Shown piece after piece: positions 22,203 to 34,801 of a DNA stretch of 64,000 nucleotides. Under the pieces are notes generated by a model. The model searched no databases and was not told where the DNA came from. It saw nothing but the letters and a program-made list of their open reading frames with translations. The DNA is taken from the NCBI GenBank assembly GCA_039654915.1, contig CM077593.1, forward strand, positions 74,132,501 through 74,196,500, read 5' to 3'. The stretch is from Aquilaria yunnanensis. Lineage: Eukaryota; Streptophyta; Magnoliopsida; Malvales; Thymelaeaceae. A program made the position numbers and the translations under genes. Position 1 is the stretch's first letter. Every line of letters starts with the position of its first letter.

Positions 22203-22855
22203 TTTACATGCTTTCGAGTAGGGGAAACAATATTCTTTACTGTACGGGTAAGAGAATGGGAAGGTTTGGTGAAGGCTTTATAAGGGTTGATGAGGGGAAG
22301 ATCAGTGAGAGGGATCTTCTCATCATCAGAAAGATACTTGAACTCACAGAGAGAATCCAAGTGAGAAGAAGGGGTAGAACGAAAAGAGGTAGTAGGAGAT
22401 AACGTAGGGGTAGAGGTTCCTGACATATCTGGATAGATCTGGGTCAAGGGATCAGCAAGAAATTCGAACAAATTCTGTAGTTGTTGGTGTCTGGGCTAAT
22501 TCAAGCTGGCGATATTCTCCAATACTCATAAACCAATGTTTGAGGATACCGGACATACCAGCAATGAAGACACAGTTGACCTTCAGGTGGGTAGCACCTT
22601 CTCGTTGTAATTGTGTGAGACACCAGGCATGAAATTCAAGAAATTTCTCATGCCACTTGGCTGTTGGAATTCCTTCAAGAGATAGTGTAACATTAAGTGA
22701 AGGAGGTTGCCAAACAGGGTCAAGATTTATCACCGGAGGATCTTCATCCATTTGGACAAAGGGTTGTTGAGGAGGACCAGGTGGTGGTCCAGGAGGAGGT
22801 CCTGGCGGTGGAGTTGGAGGTGGTTGTTGCTGGAACTGAAGATGCATGAAGTTAT
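22203..22855 (-). pseudogene. Gag- or coat-like ORF fragment inserted in duplication unit 2
   Basis: About 650 bp are present here but absent from the corresponding place in unit 1 (near 19560-19590). The minus strand encodes a 135-residue ORF (22859-22452). A Gln/Pro-rich N terminus with repeated PPGPPPG is followed by a globular part with LTQLQREGATHLKV and GILKHWFMSIGEYRQL. A second overlapping ORF (22471-22196, Ser/Thr/Pro-rich) continues in another frame, so one frameshift is likely. The Trp and GEYRQ pattern recalls gag or coat proteins of retroelements and plant pararetroviruses (Caulimoviridae). Which of these it is cannot be settled by eye. No reverse transcriptase, LTR or target duplication is seen. 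Confidence 0.4.
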
Positions 22856-23627
22856 TCATTCTGACATTTGTATAGTTGATAAAACAAACTATGCATATAG
22901 AAATAAAAAAGGGAGAAAAAAGGCATAGTAGTCTGTAAAAAAATAAAAAAACCTTCCACCTTCTTGTAATTAAAAGACAAAGAAAACCAATAGCAATAAT
23001 ATTATTTTATAATATATGAAAGAAAACCAATAGTAATAAAATTATTGTATAATATATGACTATAGATCCGCAAACAAACCACACACAAGGTATACAATTT
23101 TATTAAACCAATGGTCGGCTTCATTTGGGATTATTAATTTATTAAAATATTTATTTTATACGTGCTTATTTCCTGAAATTGTATATTAATCAAAATCCTA
23201 ATCTAGACCCGAAAAGCACTTTTAATCTTTTGTAAAATTTAAACTTTTTATTAATTTTCTCCTTTTTTTCTAGTTGATGTTTAAAAATCCATAAAAAAAA
23301 TCAACATTATGCAAGTGATTATTGGATATGACAAAAAAAGAAAAGCAAAGACATGAAAGTATTACATATTCAAAAATAAAAAATTAACTAGGCCAATAAC
23401 TTAAGGTTATATTCAGATAACTGGTCACAAAAGCAATCGACATATCTAGGCTGTCCAAAGCTGTGAATCCCATGAGCATAAGCACCCTACTTAAGGGAGC
23501 CCATGGGTGGAGCAGGTGTGTTTGTGGCGTGTGCAACCAATGCAACTATTAACTAGTACAACAAAAAGGACCCAACAAGCTCCAATCACATGGTCCAGTC
23601 CCAATTGTGGTCATGCCCCCAATGAGC

Positions 23628-24244
23628 TGTCAACATTTTTCCTACCTCAAGTGGGTCCTTCTTGTCACCTTTTATCCTTCTTTTCTTTCTTTTTCTTCTT
23701 CTATCTTCTTTTCTCTCCCTTTGCTTGTCAAATAAGGATGTAGAGGTGGAGTAAAAAATTGTGGCTAGCGGTGGCAATTGAAAGGCCATAATAAATGCAG
23801 CAAATTTTGAAACAAGTTAAGAAACAGTTGGAGTAAGGCGCCAAAACTGTTTGAATCCTGATAGGTGTGAGGCGATGTTTTGGCTATAAAATGGTCATCA
23901 CATTTCCTCATTTGATCTATACCAGTAACTTGCTCAATTCTTTGAGTAAAAGAAAATTGTGAGAGATTTTTATTTTTGGGGAGTGACAAAAATAAGGAGA
24001 TATTTATTTTGGGTGTTTGGGAAACATTTGAGTATCATAATTTTAGGTTTATCTTATATCTCTAGAAATTTTATCTACAGAAGTTTCTTTCTCTGTAAGC
24101 CTATTATTTTATTAGTGGAAGAAAAATATCAAAGTTTGTCTCGTAGACGTAACCTTAAATTCAAAGTAAACCATGCAAATTTTCTGGTGTCATTTTTACT
24201 GATGATCTTGCACTCAAAGTTTATCACCTGTTGCATCCCCAACA
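23628..24244 (+). repeat. 5' LTR of the copia element
   Basis: Begins TGTCAACATTTTTCC and ends CCCCAACA, directly before the PBS remnant. Length is identical to the 3' LTR. Confidence 0.88.
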
Positions 24245-25350
24245 ACTAGCATCAAAGTAAGGCTCAATATTTATATTTCCTTATTGTATGCTTTATAGTA
24301 GCCACTAAAATATGGATCCTTCACTTCAAAAAATAAGTTAGATTATTATTCACCATTTTTTGCTTGATACTTGGTATTGATCAGAATCATTGAAGCAAAG
24401 ACTAGCAAGATGATCAGCTAAAATGGCTCACATTACCACATATGGAGAAGCAAGATGAAGGATCTCCTATATGTGATGAAAATGCATTTCCTCGTGTTTG
24501 GTATAACCAAACTAGAAGGAAAAATAGATTAGAACCGGGCATTTGAGCTTGAGCAAATATGTGGTTTTATTCGACAGTTTGTGGAAGATAATGTTTATAA
24601 CAATATATATACAGAGACTCATGTGTGGACATTGTGGAATAAGCTTGAAGAGCTATACGATTCAAAAACCAATAACAACAAATTATTTTATTTGACAAGA
24701 TTGTTCCATGTGAAATATCAGAAAGGTGCATTCATGACAGATCATTTGAATGATTTGCAAGGGATCATGGAATAGTTGTCCACAATGGGTATAAAGTTTG
24801 ACAACAAAGTACTCGTGCTCATAATGCTAGCCTCGTTACCAAAGTCTTTCAAGACTCTGAGAATTCTACTTACAAATTATGCATGAAATGGTGTAGGAAA
24901 AGTGGGATACTAAATGAATAGATGAGATGAAGATCATAAGGTTCTTTTTCATCATTGTCAAACCTCCTTGTAGCAGATTTTAGAAATAAAAGTGACACCA
25001 TAGGGCCAAAGCCAAGAAACAAGAGCAGAGGAAGGTTAAACAAAGATGCTAATATTGAATCTACAAGAAAAAAAGGCACAACAAGAGGTTCTGCCAAGAA
25101 TTTAAGCAAGATCAAAAGAAAGGCAAAGAACCCAAAAAGGATGATAGTAGTGATGATGAGCAAGCAAATGTTGTTGACGAATTCAACATCGTTCATGATG
25201 ATGATATTGTCAATCTTGTAGCCCATGAGACTAGTTGGGTGATTGACGGTGATGCTGCTATTCATGTTACAACTCGAAAAGAATTTTTCTCATCCTACAT
25301 GCTTGGCAATTTTGGTGTCATAAGAATGGGAAATAAGGGTTTCCCACAAG

Positions 25351-26771
25351 TGTTAGTGTTGTGCCCAAAAACCAATCATGAGATAATTGTATTTCACACA
25401 TTGAGTCATGATATTTTATTAAGGCATTATTCCAATAATTGTGTTTGTTGTTTGTTTCTGTGTAATGTAATTAAACATAATTATAACCCTAGAATAATTA
25501 TATTCTTAAATATCCCTGGTCAAGTATTATTACGGAATAGGTTGCAAGAATGCATAAAGATTTGCATATGTGGAGACTAATATGAGATATATAGCTTACA
25601 TATGGATACAAGTTAGAGAACTTGTATACTGGACCCTCCCACCATGAGAACCCTACATGGATCATTTTATGAATGTCATAAGTGGTTCTCATAGTGATCA
25701 TGGTATATGTAGTCCTTTGACCTGAGGTCATCAAGATTTTCTATATGTGAGTCATATACTTTAATATTTTCCCTTGTTTCTCATAAATGAGTGAACATGA
25801 AGGTGGTCATTGGGTATGTCACTTATCATGCAAAGGGATTTATATGACTAAGATGAGATTTGTCTCTTCTATATAACAAGAGTGATATCTTTAAACCCCT
25901 TGATTGAGTGAGACTAAGAAAATGCATGACCATGCTTGGATGAGTTGATATGAGATATCAATGTCATCAGTTTAAGTCAGTTTACTCGAGAATCAAGAAA
26001 CCATAGATTGGGTGATAGAAGGATAACACGTTCCATGTCTTATGCTCGGTTTTGATATCTTGGACAAATGGATGATGACATATACAAATAATGATCATAA
26101 AAGTTTAGTTAAATCACTTATTATCTTGTCACTTAGGTAGTAATGATGTATTGCTAGACATCAATCATTATTTATGATTATAAATGTAATTTATTATCAT
26201 TGTCAACGTGATAAGGACCTATAAGGTTGCACACTTAAAGCTAATTAGATTATTTAAATGTATGGGCCAAATTATTTGGTTTGGTTTGGTTTCATGATAA
26301 TTTCAAATTAATTATTGGCCCAAAAGTTGAGCTATTGTTAAACCCATAATTAGGACTTATTGGATTATGGTTATGAAACCTATTTGGATTAGGAGTTTTG
26401 CAACATTATATATGTGTTATATAGTGTTATTTTTAAAAAAGCCTTCTTGGTTGAAACTCAAAAAAGGTTTGGAGATTTCCGGACGCCTTCCCCTATTGTC
26501 TTTTGTTAAAGGACGCAAACTAGCACTATAAGCACAAGAGAAACTCTCTTGCCATAACCTGGAGGGGGCATGGTAATCTGAGTAGTTCGTGTGGATGTCA
26601 TAGAGAGATTGAACACGTCAACTATTCAAGTTTTGTGATTCGGCTCAACAATTGAGTAAAAGATCTTAACCTACTAGGTACAAAATTTTCAAACACCCAA
26701 TTTACCCCGTTTTACTTGGATCCTGAATGGTTTTTGTTAATTTTGCTGCATTGTTTGGCTTTTGAAACCCT
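25351..26771 (+). mobile_element. Solo LTR (about 1.42 kb) inserted in copia protease region, plus orientation
   Basis: Starts TGTTAGTGTTGTGCCC and is bounded by the 5-bp direct repeat ACAAG (25346-25350 and 26772-26776). The coding sequence of the host copia element resumes directly after it. Its right terminus has apparently lost the last bases of the expected CTAACA end. It is homologous to the inverted copy at 27326-28742. No internal retroelement region accompanies it, so it is read as a solo LTR left by LTR-LTR recombination. Confidence 0.8.
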
Positions 26772-27325
26772 ACAAGAAGTTGCAAGCAAACGAGATACTT
26801 CCCTGGAGACTTAGAATGATATGCGATTAGTCCAAAAAGATGTTAAGCATGTTCCAGATTTTTGCCTGAATATGATTTCTATAGGCAGACTTTATGATGA
26901 AGGTTATTGCAACACCTTCTTTAATGGTCAGTGGAACCTGACTAAAGAAACCCTGCTAGTGGCCAGAGGAACAAAGAACTCAAAACTGTACACGTTGCAA
27001 GCAAAGCTTCCTCAGGATGTTGCAATGAAGAATGATAATACAATAGGGTTATGGCATAAATGATTGGGTCATATGAGTGAGAAAAACAATACCCTTCTTG
27101 CCAAAAAGAAAATGTTACACAGACTGGATCAGGTTCATTTGAAGAAATGCACTAACTATCTAGCAGAAAAGCAAAACAAAGTGTCTTTCAAAAGTTTCCC
27201 TCATTCTAGAATAAACAATTTATTAAATCTAGTACACTCAGATATGTGAGGGCCAATGCCAAAGTCACTTGGTGGTGCCGGATACTTTATGGATTTTATT
27301 GATGATAATTCTCGACAGATATGGG

Positions 27326-28742
27326 TGTTAGGTTTCGGGAGCCAAACAGTGCAACGGAATTTAACCAAAACCCTCCAAGATCCAAGTGAAACGGGATAAA
27401 CCGAGTGTTCAAAAATTTTCATACCTAATTTTCGGTTGAGATCTCTCACTCAACTCTAGAGTCGAATCACAAAACCTGAACAGTTGACGTGTTCAAACTC
27501 TCTATGGTATCCACACGAGCCTCTCGGGATCACCACGCTTCCACCACGTCCCGGTAGATGCGTTTCTTTTGCGCTCGCAGTGCTAGCTTGCGTCCTCCAA
27601 GGAATTGCAAGAGAAGAGTGCGGCTGTCCTTTTGGGAGGCTAGGGCAAGGAGACCTGCAAATTTCTTACTAAAAGTTGTATTTATAGTGAGACTCAACTT
27701 CCAAGCCTAATGGGTTTCAAAGCCCTAATCCAATTAGGCTTTAATTTCGAGCTTAATAATGGCTCAACTATTGGGCCCATTATTAATACAAAATTATTAT
27801 GAAACCAAAACCCAAATTATTAGCCCATGCACTCTAATGATCCAAATAGCTCTATGTATGTGACCCAATAGGCTCTTACCACGTTGCCAATGATCATAAA
27901 TCACATTTATGATCATAAGCAATGAACGGTGTCTAGCAACACATCATTGCTACCCAAGTGACAAAATTGTCAATGATTAGACTAAACCTTTATGATCATC
28001 ACCGATATATGTCATTGTCCCTTTGTCCAAGATATCAAGACTAAGCACGAGACATAGAATGTATCACTCTCATATAGCCCAATCTTTGGTTTCTTGATTA
28101 CCGATTAGACCAACTTAAACTGATGACATTGATATCGTATATCAACTCATCTGAGCATGGCCATGCATTTTCTAAGTCTCACTCTATCAAGGGGTCCGAA
28201 GATATCACTCCCGTTACATAGGAGGGACAAATCTCATCTTGATCATACAAATCCCTCCGCATGATATGTGGCATACCCAATGACCTCCTTCAAGTTCACT
28301 CAGTTACGAGCAATAAAAGAAAGTATCAAAGTATGTGACTCACATGTAGGGAACCTTGATGATCTTAGGTCGAAGGACTACATATACCATGATCACTATG
28401 AGAATCACTTATGACACTCATATAACGATCCATGTAGTGTTCTCATGGTGGGTCGGTCCAGTACACAAGTTCTCCAACTTGTACCCATATGTAGACTACA
28501 TATCTCATATTAGTCTCCACATATGCTAGTCGTTATGTATTATTGCAACCCACTCCACAATAATACTAGACTAGAGACATTTGAGAATATCATTATTCTA
28601 GGGTTACAATTATGTTTATTACGTTACGTAGAAATAAAACAATAAACATAATTGCTGGATTAATGCCTTAATAAAATATCATGACTCAATGTGCAAAAAA
28701 TACAATCATTTCATGATTGGCTTTTTGGACACAATACTAACA
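27326..28742 (-). mobile_element. Solo LTR (1417 bp), same family, minus orientation, in copia integrase
   Basis: Bounded by a perfect ATGGG target duplication (27321-27325 and 28743-28747). On the minus strand it starts TGTTAGTATTGTGTCC and ends GAAACCTAACA. It lies in the copia integrase and interrupts the frame after DFIDDNSRQIWV. Together with the copy at 25351-26771 it forms a 1.4-kb inverted repeat with a 555-bp spacer. Confidence 0.88.
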
Positions 28743-29299
28743 ATGGGTATACATTCTGACGTCAAAAAATCAGGTATTAGAAGTTTTCAAGCAATTGCTA
28801 ACTATGGTTGAGAGGCAAACCAGTAGGAAACTAAAGTGTATTCAAACAGACATTAATGGAGAGTACATTGGACCATTTGATGCTTACTATAAAAAGCATG
28901 GTATTCGACATCAAACTACACCTCTTAAGATGCCATAGTTAAATGGTTTAGCTGAGAAGGTGAACAGGACTTTAATGAAGAGGTTGAGATGCTTAGTCTC
29001 ATATGCAAAAATACCTCAGATGTTCTAGGGTGAAGCATTGCTGACAGCTACTCACGTGTGAAACCTTTCATCATGTGTTCCTCTACAATATAGTGCTCTG
29101 GAGAAAGTATGGTCAGGAAAGCCTGTCTTATATGACCATCTACAGGTGTTTGGCTGCAAGGCCTATGTGTAGATGCCGAAAGATTAGAGGTCCAAACTTG
29201 ATGTCAAAACATGGCAATGTGTGTTTGTTGGCTATGGCCAAGATTAATTTGGTTATAGATTTTATGATCCAGTCATGAAAAGGCTTGTCAAAAGTCGTG

Positions 29300-30221
29300 A
29301 TATTGTATTCATTAAAGATCAAACCATTAAAGATATTGACAAACTTGAGAAGAATGCTTCAAGATCTGATGGTAACTCAACAGCCTTATAGCTAATTCTT
29401 CCAACAGTAGTGTAAAGACAAGTTGGAGATGATGTAAAAGATGATCAATCAGAGGAAGATGATCGTGATGCACTTATTCAGAATGAACCAGATAATATTA
29501 ATGAAGATGATGTTCATTATCAACAACCAGCACCGATAGCTTTTCCAGTTTTAAGGGGATCTAATAGAGTCAGACAACGTTCTAGTAAATATCCTGAAAA
29601 TGAGTATGTGTTATTGACTGACAAGGGAGAACTAAGGAGCTTTGATTAAGCTATAGATGATGAATATAAGGAAAAGAATATTGATGCCGTGCAAGAAAAA
29701 ATGAGATCCTTAAATGGGAATAAAACATTAGAGTTAATGAAGTCGCCAAGAGGCAAAAAGAATATTGTATTCATTGAAAATCAAACCATTGAAGATATTG
29801 ACAAAGCTGAGAAAAATGCTTCAAGATCCGATGGTAACTCAACAGACTTATAGCTGATTCTTCCAACAGTAGTGTAAAGATAGGTTGGTGATGATGTACA
29901 AGATGATCAATCAAAGGAAGGTGATTGTAATGCACCTATTCAAAATAAACTAGGTAATGTTAATGAAGATGATGTTCATTATCAACTGCCAGCACCAGTG
30001 GCTTCTCCAGTTTTAAGGAGATCTAATAGAGTCAGACAACATTCTACTAGATATCCTGAAAATGAGTTTGTGTTGTTGACTGACAAGGGAAAACCAAAAA
30101 GCTTTGATTAAACTATGAATGGTGAGGATAAAGAAAAGTGGATTGACGCCACGCAAGAAGAAATAAGATCCTTGAATGAGATTAAAACATTTGAGCTAGT
30201 GAAGTTGCCAAGAAGCAAAAG
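29300..30221 (+). repeat. 462-bp tandem duplication inside the copia pol region
   Basis: 29300-29761 is repeated at 29762-30221 with substitutions. Both contain ATTGTATTCATT at the start, GATGGTAACTCAACAG and GATGATGTTCATTATCAAC. It covers the variable linker between integrase and reverse transcriptase. The period was read from the positions of the first shared word. Confidence 0.85.
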
Positions 30222-31217
30222 GGCTTTGAAAAATAAATGAGTATTCAGAATCAAGTCTGAATAATCTAATTCATAGCCACAGTTCAAAGACAAATTAGTT
30301 ATCAAGGGCTTTAGCCAAAGGAAAAGTGTCGAGTTTAATGAGATTTTTTCAATAGTTGTGAAAATAACATCTATCCATATAGTTTTAGGACTTGTAATAA
30401 GTCTCAAGTTGGAGATTGAGCAGATGGATGTGAAAATTGACTTTTTACATGGTGACTTGGAAGAGAAAATATACATGGGTTGGCAAGAGGGTTTTGAATT
30501 AAAGAAAAAGATGACTATATTTGCAAGCTAAAGAAAAGCATGTATGGTTTGAAGCAGGCACCCAAATAGTGGTATAAGAAGTTTGACTCAGTTATAAGGG
30601 AACAAGGCTATAGGAATACTGCTTTAGATCTTTGTGTGTTTGTGCAGAAATTCTCTAATGATGATTTTATTGTCCTAGCACTCCCTGTGGATGATATACT
30701 GATTGTTGCCCAGAATGTTTTTAGAATCAACAACTTCAAAAAGCAATTGAGTAAGTCTTTTGTCATGAAAAACTTAGGCCTAGCAAAACAAATTCTTGAC
30801 ATGAAGATAACAAGCGATAAAGATGCCAAAAAATTATGGTTATCATAGGAGAAGTACATTAAGAAAGTACTTCAGAGGTTCAATATGGACAAAGCTAAAG
30901 CTGTTAGTTGCCCTCTTGCTATTCACTTTAGATTAAATTCCAAACAATGTCATTCTACCAATAAAGAGAAAGAAGAAATGGAAAGAGTTCCATATGCTTT
31001 AACAATTGGAAGTTTGATATATGTCATGGTATGAACACGGCAAGATATTGCTCACTCAGTCAGTGTAGTGAGTAGGTTCCTTTAAATCTTGGCAAGGAAC
31101 ATTGGGCTGCAGTAAAATAGATTTTTAGGTATCTTCGCGGTATTTTCAAAATGTGCTTGTGTTTTGGAGATACAAAACCTGTGTAGCAAACACACACATA
31201 AGGTGAAAGGGGGAGAT

Positions 31218-31834
31218 TGTTCACATTTTTCCTACCCCATGTGGGTCCCTTCCTTTCACCTTTTATCTTTGTTTTCTTTCGTTTCTTCTTCTACCTTCTT
31301 TTCTCTCCATTTTTTTTGTCCAATAAGAATGTGTAGGTAGAGTAAAAAATTGTGGTGGGCGGTGCAAATTGAAAGGCCACAATAAATACAACAAAATTTG
31401 AAACAATTTTAGAAACAACTGGAGTAAGGCACTGAAAATGTTTAAATCCGGATGAGAGTGAGGTGGTGTTTTGGTTATAAAATGGTCATTACATTTCCTT
31501 ATTCAATTTGTACCAATAGCTTGCTCAATTCTCTAAGCAAAAGAAAATTGTAAGCAAGATTTATTTTTTTGGGAGTGACAAAATAATGAGATATTCATTT
31601 TGGGTGTTTGAGAAATACTTGAGTGCTATTATTTTAGGTTTATCCCATGCCTCTAGAAATTTTTTCAAGAGAATTTTCTCTCTTTATAACCTTAATATTT
31701 TTTTAATTGATGAAAATATCGGAGTTTGTCCCATGAAAGTAACTCTAAATTGATGATGAATATTGTAAATTTTTTAGTATCATTTTTATTGATCTTTTTG
31801 CACTTGAAGTTTATCATTTGTTGTGTCTCTAAGA
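31218..31834 (+). repeat. 3' LTR of the copia element
   Basis: Begins TGTTCACATTTTTCC after the purine tract and ends CTCTAAGA, 617 bp long. Many substitutions against the 5' LTR indicate an old insertion. Confidence 0.88.
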
Positions 31835-31878
31835 TGAGGCATGTTTTGGCAATTAGCGCGAAATGGGAAGGCATTAAA

Positions 31879-34801
31879 TGCCAAGGCCTAATTCACCCTC
31901 ACCCTAATCCTTCTTAAGAGGTTTGAGATCAACCAATTGATTTTAGCCACTCAGTTGATTTTAAGCACTTAGTTGATTTTCTTTGGGTGAATTAGACTCT
32001 GAGTCTTAGGATTTTTCCCCCTAACTTAACATTTTAGATTACTAGTTTAATGGGTTAAGTTATTACTCTAACACATTAAGTTCTCAATATAATGTGTTAC
32101 TTCAATGAGTGCACTTGCTTAACCAATCTCATTATCTTTCTTTTAATGCATATAGGGATCATAAGCATTAAAGTGTGTCTTAGTGTCTTTATGGGTTTAC
32201 TAGGGCTTACTTAGTGCAAAACATACACACACACCCACGGATACATATATGCATACATATTAGTTTAGTAGGTTACAAACCATGCATGCATTTTTGCTAA
32301 CATACCATACTTAGTACCTTCTGGCTTACTTAAGCCCAAAAATACATACAAGGCACAAGCCACATTTTATTCTAAGCCCAATTCCCTTGCTCTCAGTTAT
32401 ATACAAATATGTGTAGGCCAAAATTTACAAATAGGGACTACATGGCCCAAAAACATATACATCAAAAGTTTGATGTACTAAGTGTCATGCATGGTACATC
32501 ATTTGGTTCAAACTGCCTCTAAGCCCACTCTGACCTTGACTTCTACTTTGACGTAACACTTAGGCCACAGTTCTCTTATTACCCTCATAGTCCTAGCCCA
32601 TACCAGGATGGAGCCAAATATAGCAATTCCCACAGTAGCCATCAGGGCATACAAACACAGCAACAGAACACAATCATTAGTTCAATTTGATGAACTTTCC
32701 ATGCTTTCCTTTTCATAAGCCATAAATTTCAGAGTATAGCTTTTTGTATATAGACTTTTCCTAGAGGTTCCCTAGCCCTCCAATCTTCCACTTCTTTACC
32801 TGAAACGGGCAAAAGAGGGCGTGAATACATAAGTACTTAGTGAAGACCTAATACAACACCAATGCCTTTACAATGCTTAAAACATTGTTATACATATACA
32901 CCACCAATTCTGCTTAATAACCTGCATCCAAAGACAAATAAAACACTAAAAGCAACATACACAAGATAAATATACATAAAATAGGGGTTAACACATACAT
33001 CCAAGCAAAGAGCAAATAAATACACACACCACATACACATGGTTTCCTTAACATAGCAAGCATGATTTTCTTTAAATTTCTTCATGTGATCATTTTGATT
33101 AGGTCCAATTAACATAGAGCTCCAAGTGATTGATCAAGCTTGGCCCAACTTGAACAAAAACTCTATGCTTTCCAAAAGCAAACTAGCTAGTTTACTATAG
33201 TGCTTTATGCACATATAGCCCATTACATAGCCTCTAGGTTCCTTTGGCTTAAGCCATCCCCTAGGGCAGCTTTTCCCTTTTAAAATATAGGAGAAGAAGC
33301 TTCATATGGGTCCTCACCTATGGCTGAAATGGTAGTAAGAAAGCTTGATCACACATCCTTGAACAAAAGCATCAAACGTAGACACTGCCATGAGCTAGTC
33401 TTGCACCATCATGCTTCAGATTCACCTTGTTTTTGTCCTTCTTTGCCTCATTTCTTTCCAGTAGCTCTAGGGTGTCTAGGCAAGGGTTGGCCAGGTGGTA
33501 AAGGGTAAGAAAATAGGAAGAAAGCAAGAAGATAGTAGCTCACAAAGGATGCCAAATTTAGTATGCCATATTGGTCTCAGTTTTGGCTAACTAGTTGTTT
33601 TATCTTTGGTTTGGTTTCTTTTTTTTATTCTTTCTTTGCTTTCCTTTCAGTGGTCTTTAGTAGGGCATATTCTATGACCATAGGCAGTAAATAAGCTAGG
33701 AACTTGCTTGGAAATAGCTAAAAAGCTGCCTTTGAAGACTAGAAAACAAATGAAGGCCGAATGACTTAACCACCAAGACTTTTGACTAGTTTAGGTTCCC
33801 TTTTGTTTTAATTATGTTTCAGTGCTTTACAGGCCTTTAGCCAAAAATGTTGAGGTTATGAAGCTACCAAAAACCATCTAGGAAGCTACGCTAAAGTAGC
33901 CTTAAAGACCATAAGTCCAAACGGTGGCCGAATGACTTGGCTGCTATGGAATTTTGACTAATTTTGGTTAAATCCTCCTCCAAGCAACTCAATTCCTTTA
34001 AAAATTTGTTTTTTCCTACTTTAATCTTCAAGTGGCACATATTGAGAACCCCTTCTTCCATAAATTTGGCCAATGAGGCCTTTAAACTTTGCATTGAACA
34101 TAGACACACTTAAAGTGCATCCAAGAGCACTGTTGTATTCTCTAAAGTGTTTCCGTAAGTGCTTTGTGTTTTCCACCTTATCTTAGCCCACATTGTAGTC
34201 CTCATTATCATTTTAATGATAAGTATCAATCTCATATAGTGCCCTTCCATACATTAGGCTTTAGAGCATTCATAAGTACATGGTTGCACACAAAGGTGCA
34301 GTTAAGAGTTCTCTAGTGCACTATAGTGTGACCTTGTCATTTTTCATGAGTCCATCACATTTATTGAGTTTATGTGGCTGCCTTCATTGGTATCCCAACC
34401 TTAGGCATTGAGCTCACACAATTCCCTTAGTGTTCTTAAGGTTTAGAGCTCTTAAGTTCACATAAATGCACACAATGGTGTGCTTAAAGTCCCCCTTTTG
34501 TGCCCTATCTGGGAGCACCTTGTTCACTTGGATTCTTGCCCAAATTTACCTGCAAATTTAAGTTCCCTTCACAAGATGGGCTTACGAATTAAGCCTAGCC
34601 TTGGTTGGCTCATAACCATACCACTTTCTTTGGATTTCTCTGAAGTACACTTAGAGTGCTTTTAAGGCATTCTCATAAGATACTTGTTCTGTTTAGTTCT
34701 TATTTCATGCTTGTGACTTGTATTGTTCACATATCCACATAACGTACCTTATATGTACATTTCATCATGGCCCATGGCCTATACAAGTCGCAGAAATGGC
34801 A
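31879..34801. mobile_element. LTR-type insertion without coding capacity (solo LTR or LARD-like)
   Basis: 2923 bp bounded by TGCCA (31879) and TGGCA (34801), which are inverted copies, and by TTAAA direct repeats (31874-31878 and 34802-34806). Comparison with duplication unit 1 (21084-21100) shows an undisturbed site there. No reverse transcriptase, gag or integrase motif is seen in any frame; the longest ORFs are short and unrecognised. No internal LTR pair was found by eye, so a very long solo LTR is the simplest reading. A non-coding LARD-type element remains possible. Confidence 0.65.

Larger units (their letters stand above)
24245..31200 (+). pseudogene. Copia gag-pol remnant (UBN2 gag, integrase, RT; RNase H missing)
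   Basis: The gag part (about 24310-24900) has THVWTLWNKLEELYDSKTNN and the typical LPKSFKT motif of UBN2-type copia gag. Protease/pre-integrase sequence resumes after the first solo LTR: DVKHVPDFCLNMISIGRLYDEGY at 26840-26910, then a degenerate LGHMSEK zinc region. Integrase parts lie at 27060-27320 and, after the second solo LTR, 28750-29290 (GCKAYV-like context). Reverse transcriptase (30200-31080) includes SMYGLKQAP, the catalytic LPVDDILIV and FVMKNLGLAKQIL. After ARQDIAHSVSVVSRFL the sequence passes almost at once to the purine tract, so the RNase H domain has been deleted. Many stops occur; the element is dead. Confidence 0.85.
23628..31834 (+). mobile_element. Ty1/copia LTR retrotransposon with nested solo LTRs
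   Basis: LTRs of 617 bp occur at 23628-24244 and 31218-31834, clearly homologous but well diverged. They are flanked by TGAGC (23623-23627) and TGAGG (31835-31839), a 5-bp target duplication with one change. Unit 1 of the segmental duplication shows the uninterrupted site. A degenerate PBS (TAGCATCAAAGT at 24247) follows the 5' LTR and a purine tract (GAAAGGGGGAGA) precedes the 3' LTR. The interior carries copia-order gag, protease, integrase and RT remnants on the plus strand. Two foreign solo LTRs (25351-26771 and 27326-28742) split it. Without them the element is about 5.4 kb. Confidence 0.9.

Noticed and set aside
27484..27672. 62-residue plus-strand ORF with Cys/Arg content
   Set aside because: It lies within the minus-oriented solo LTR; no homologous intact frame exists in the sister LTR.
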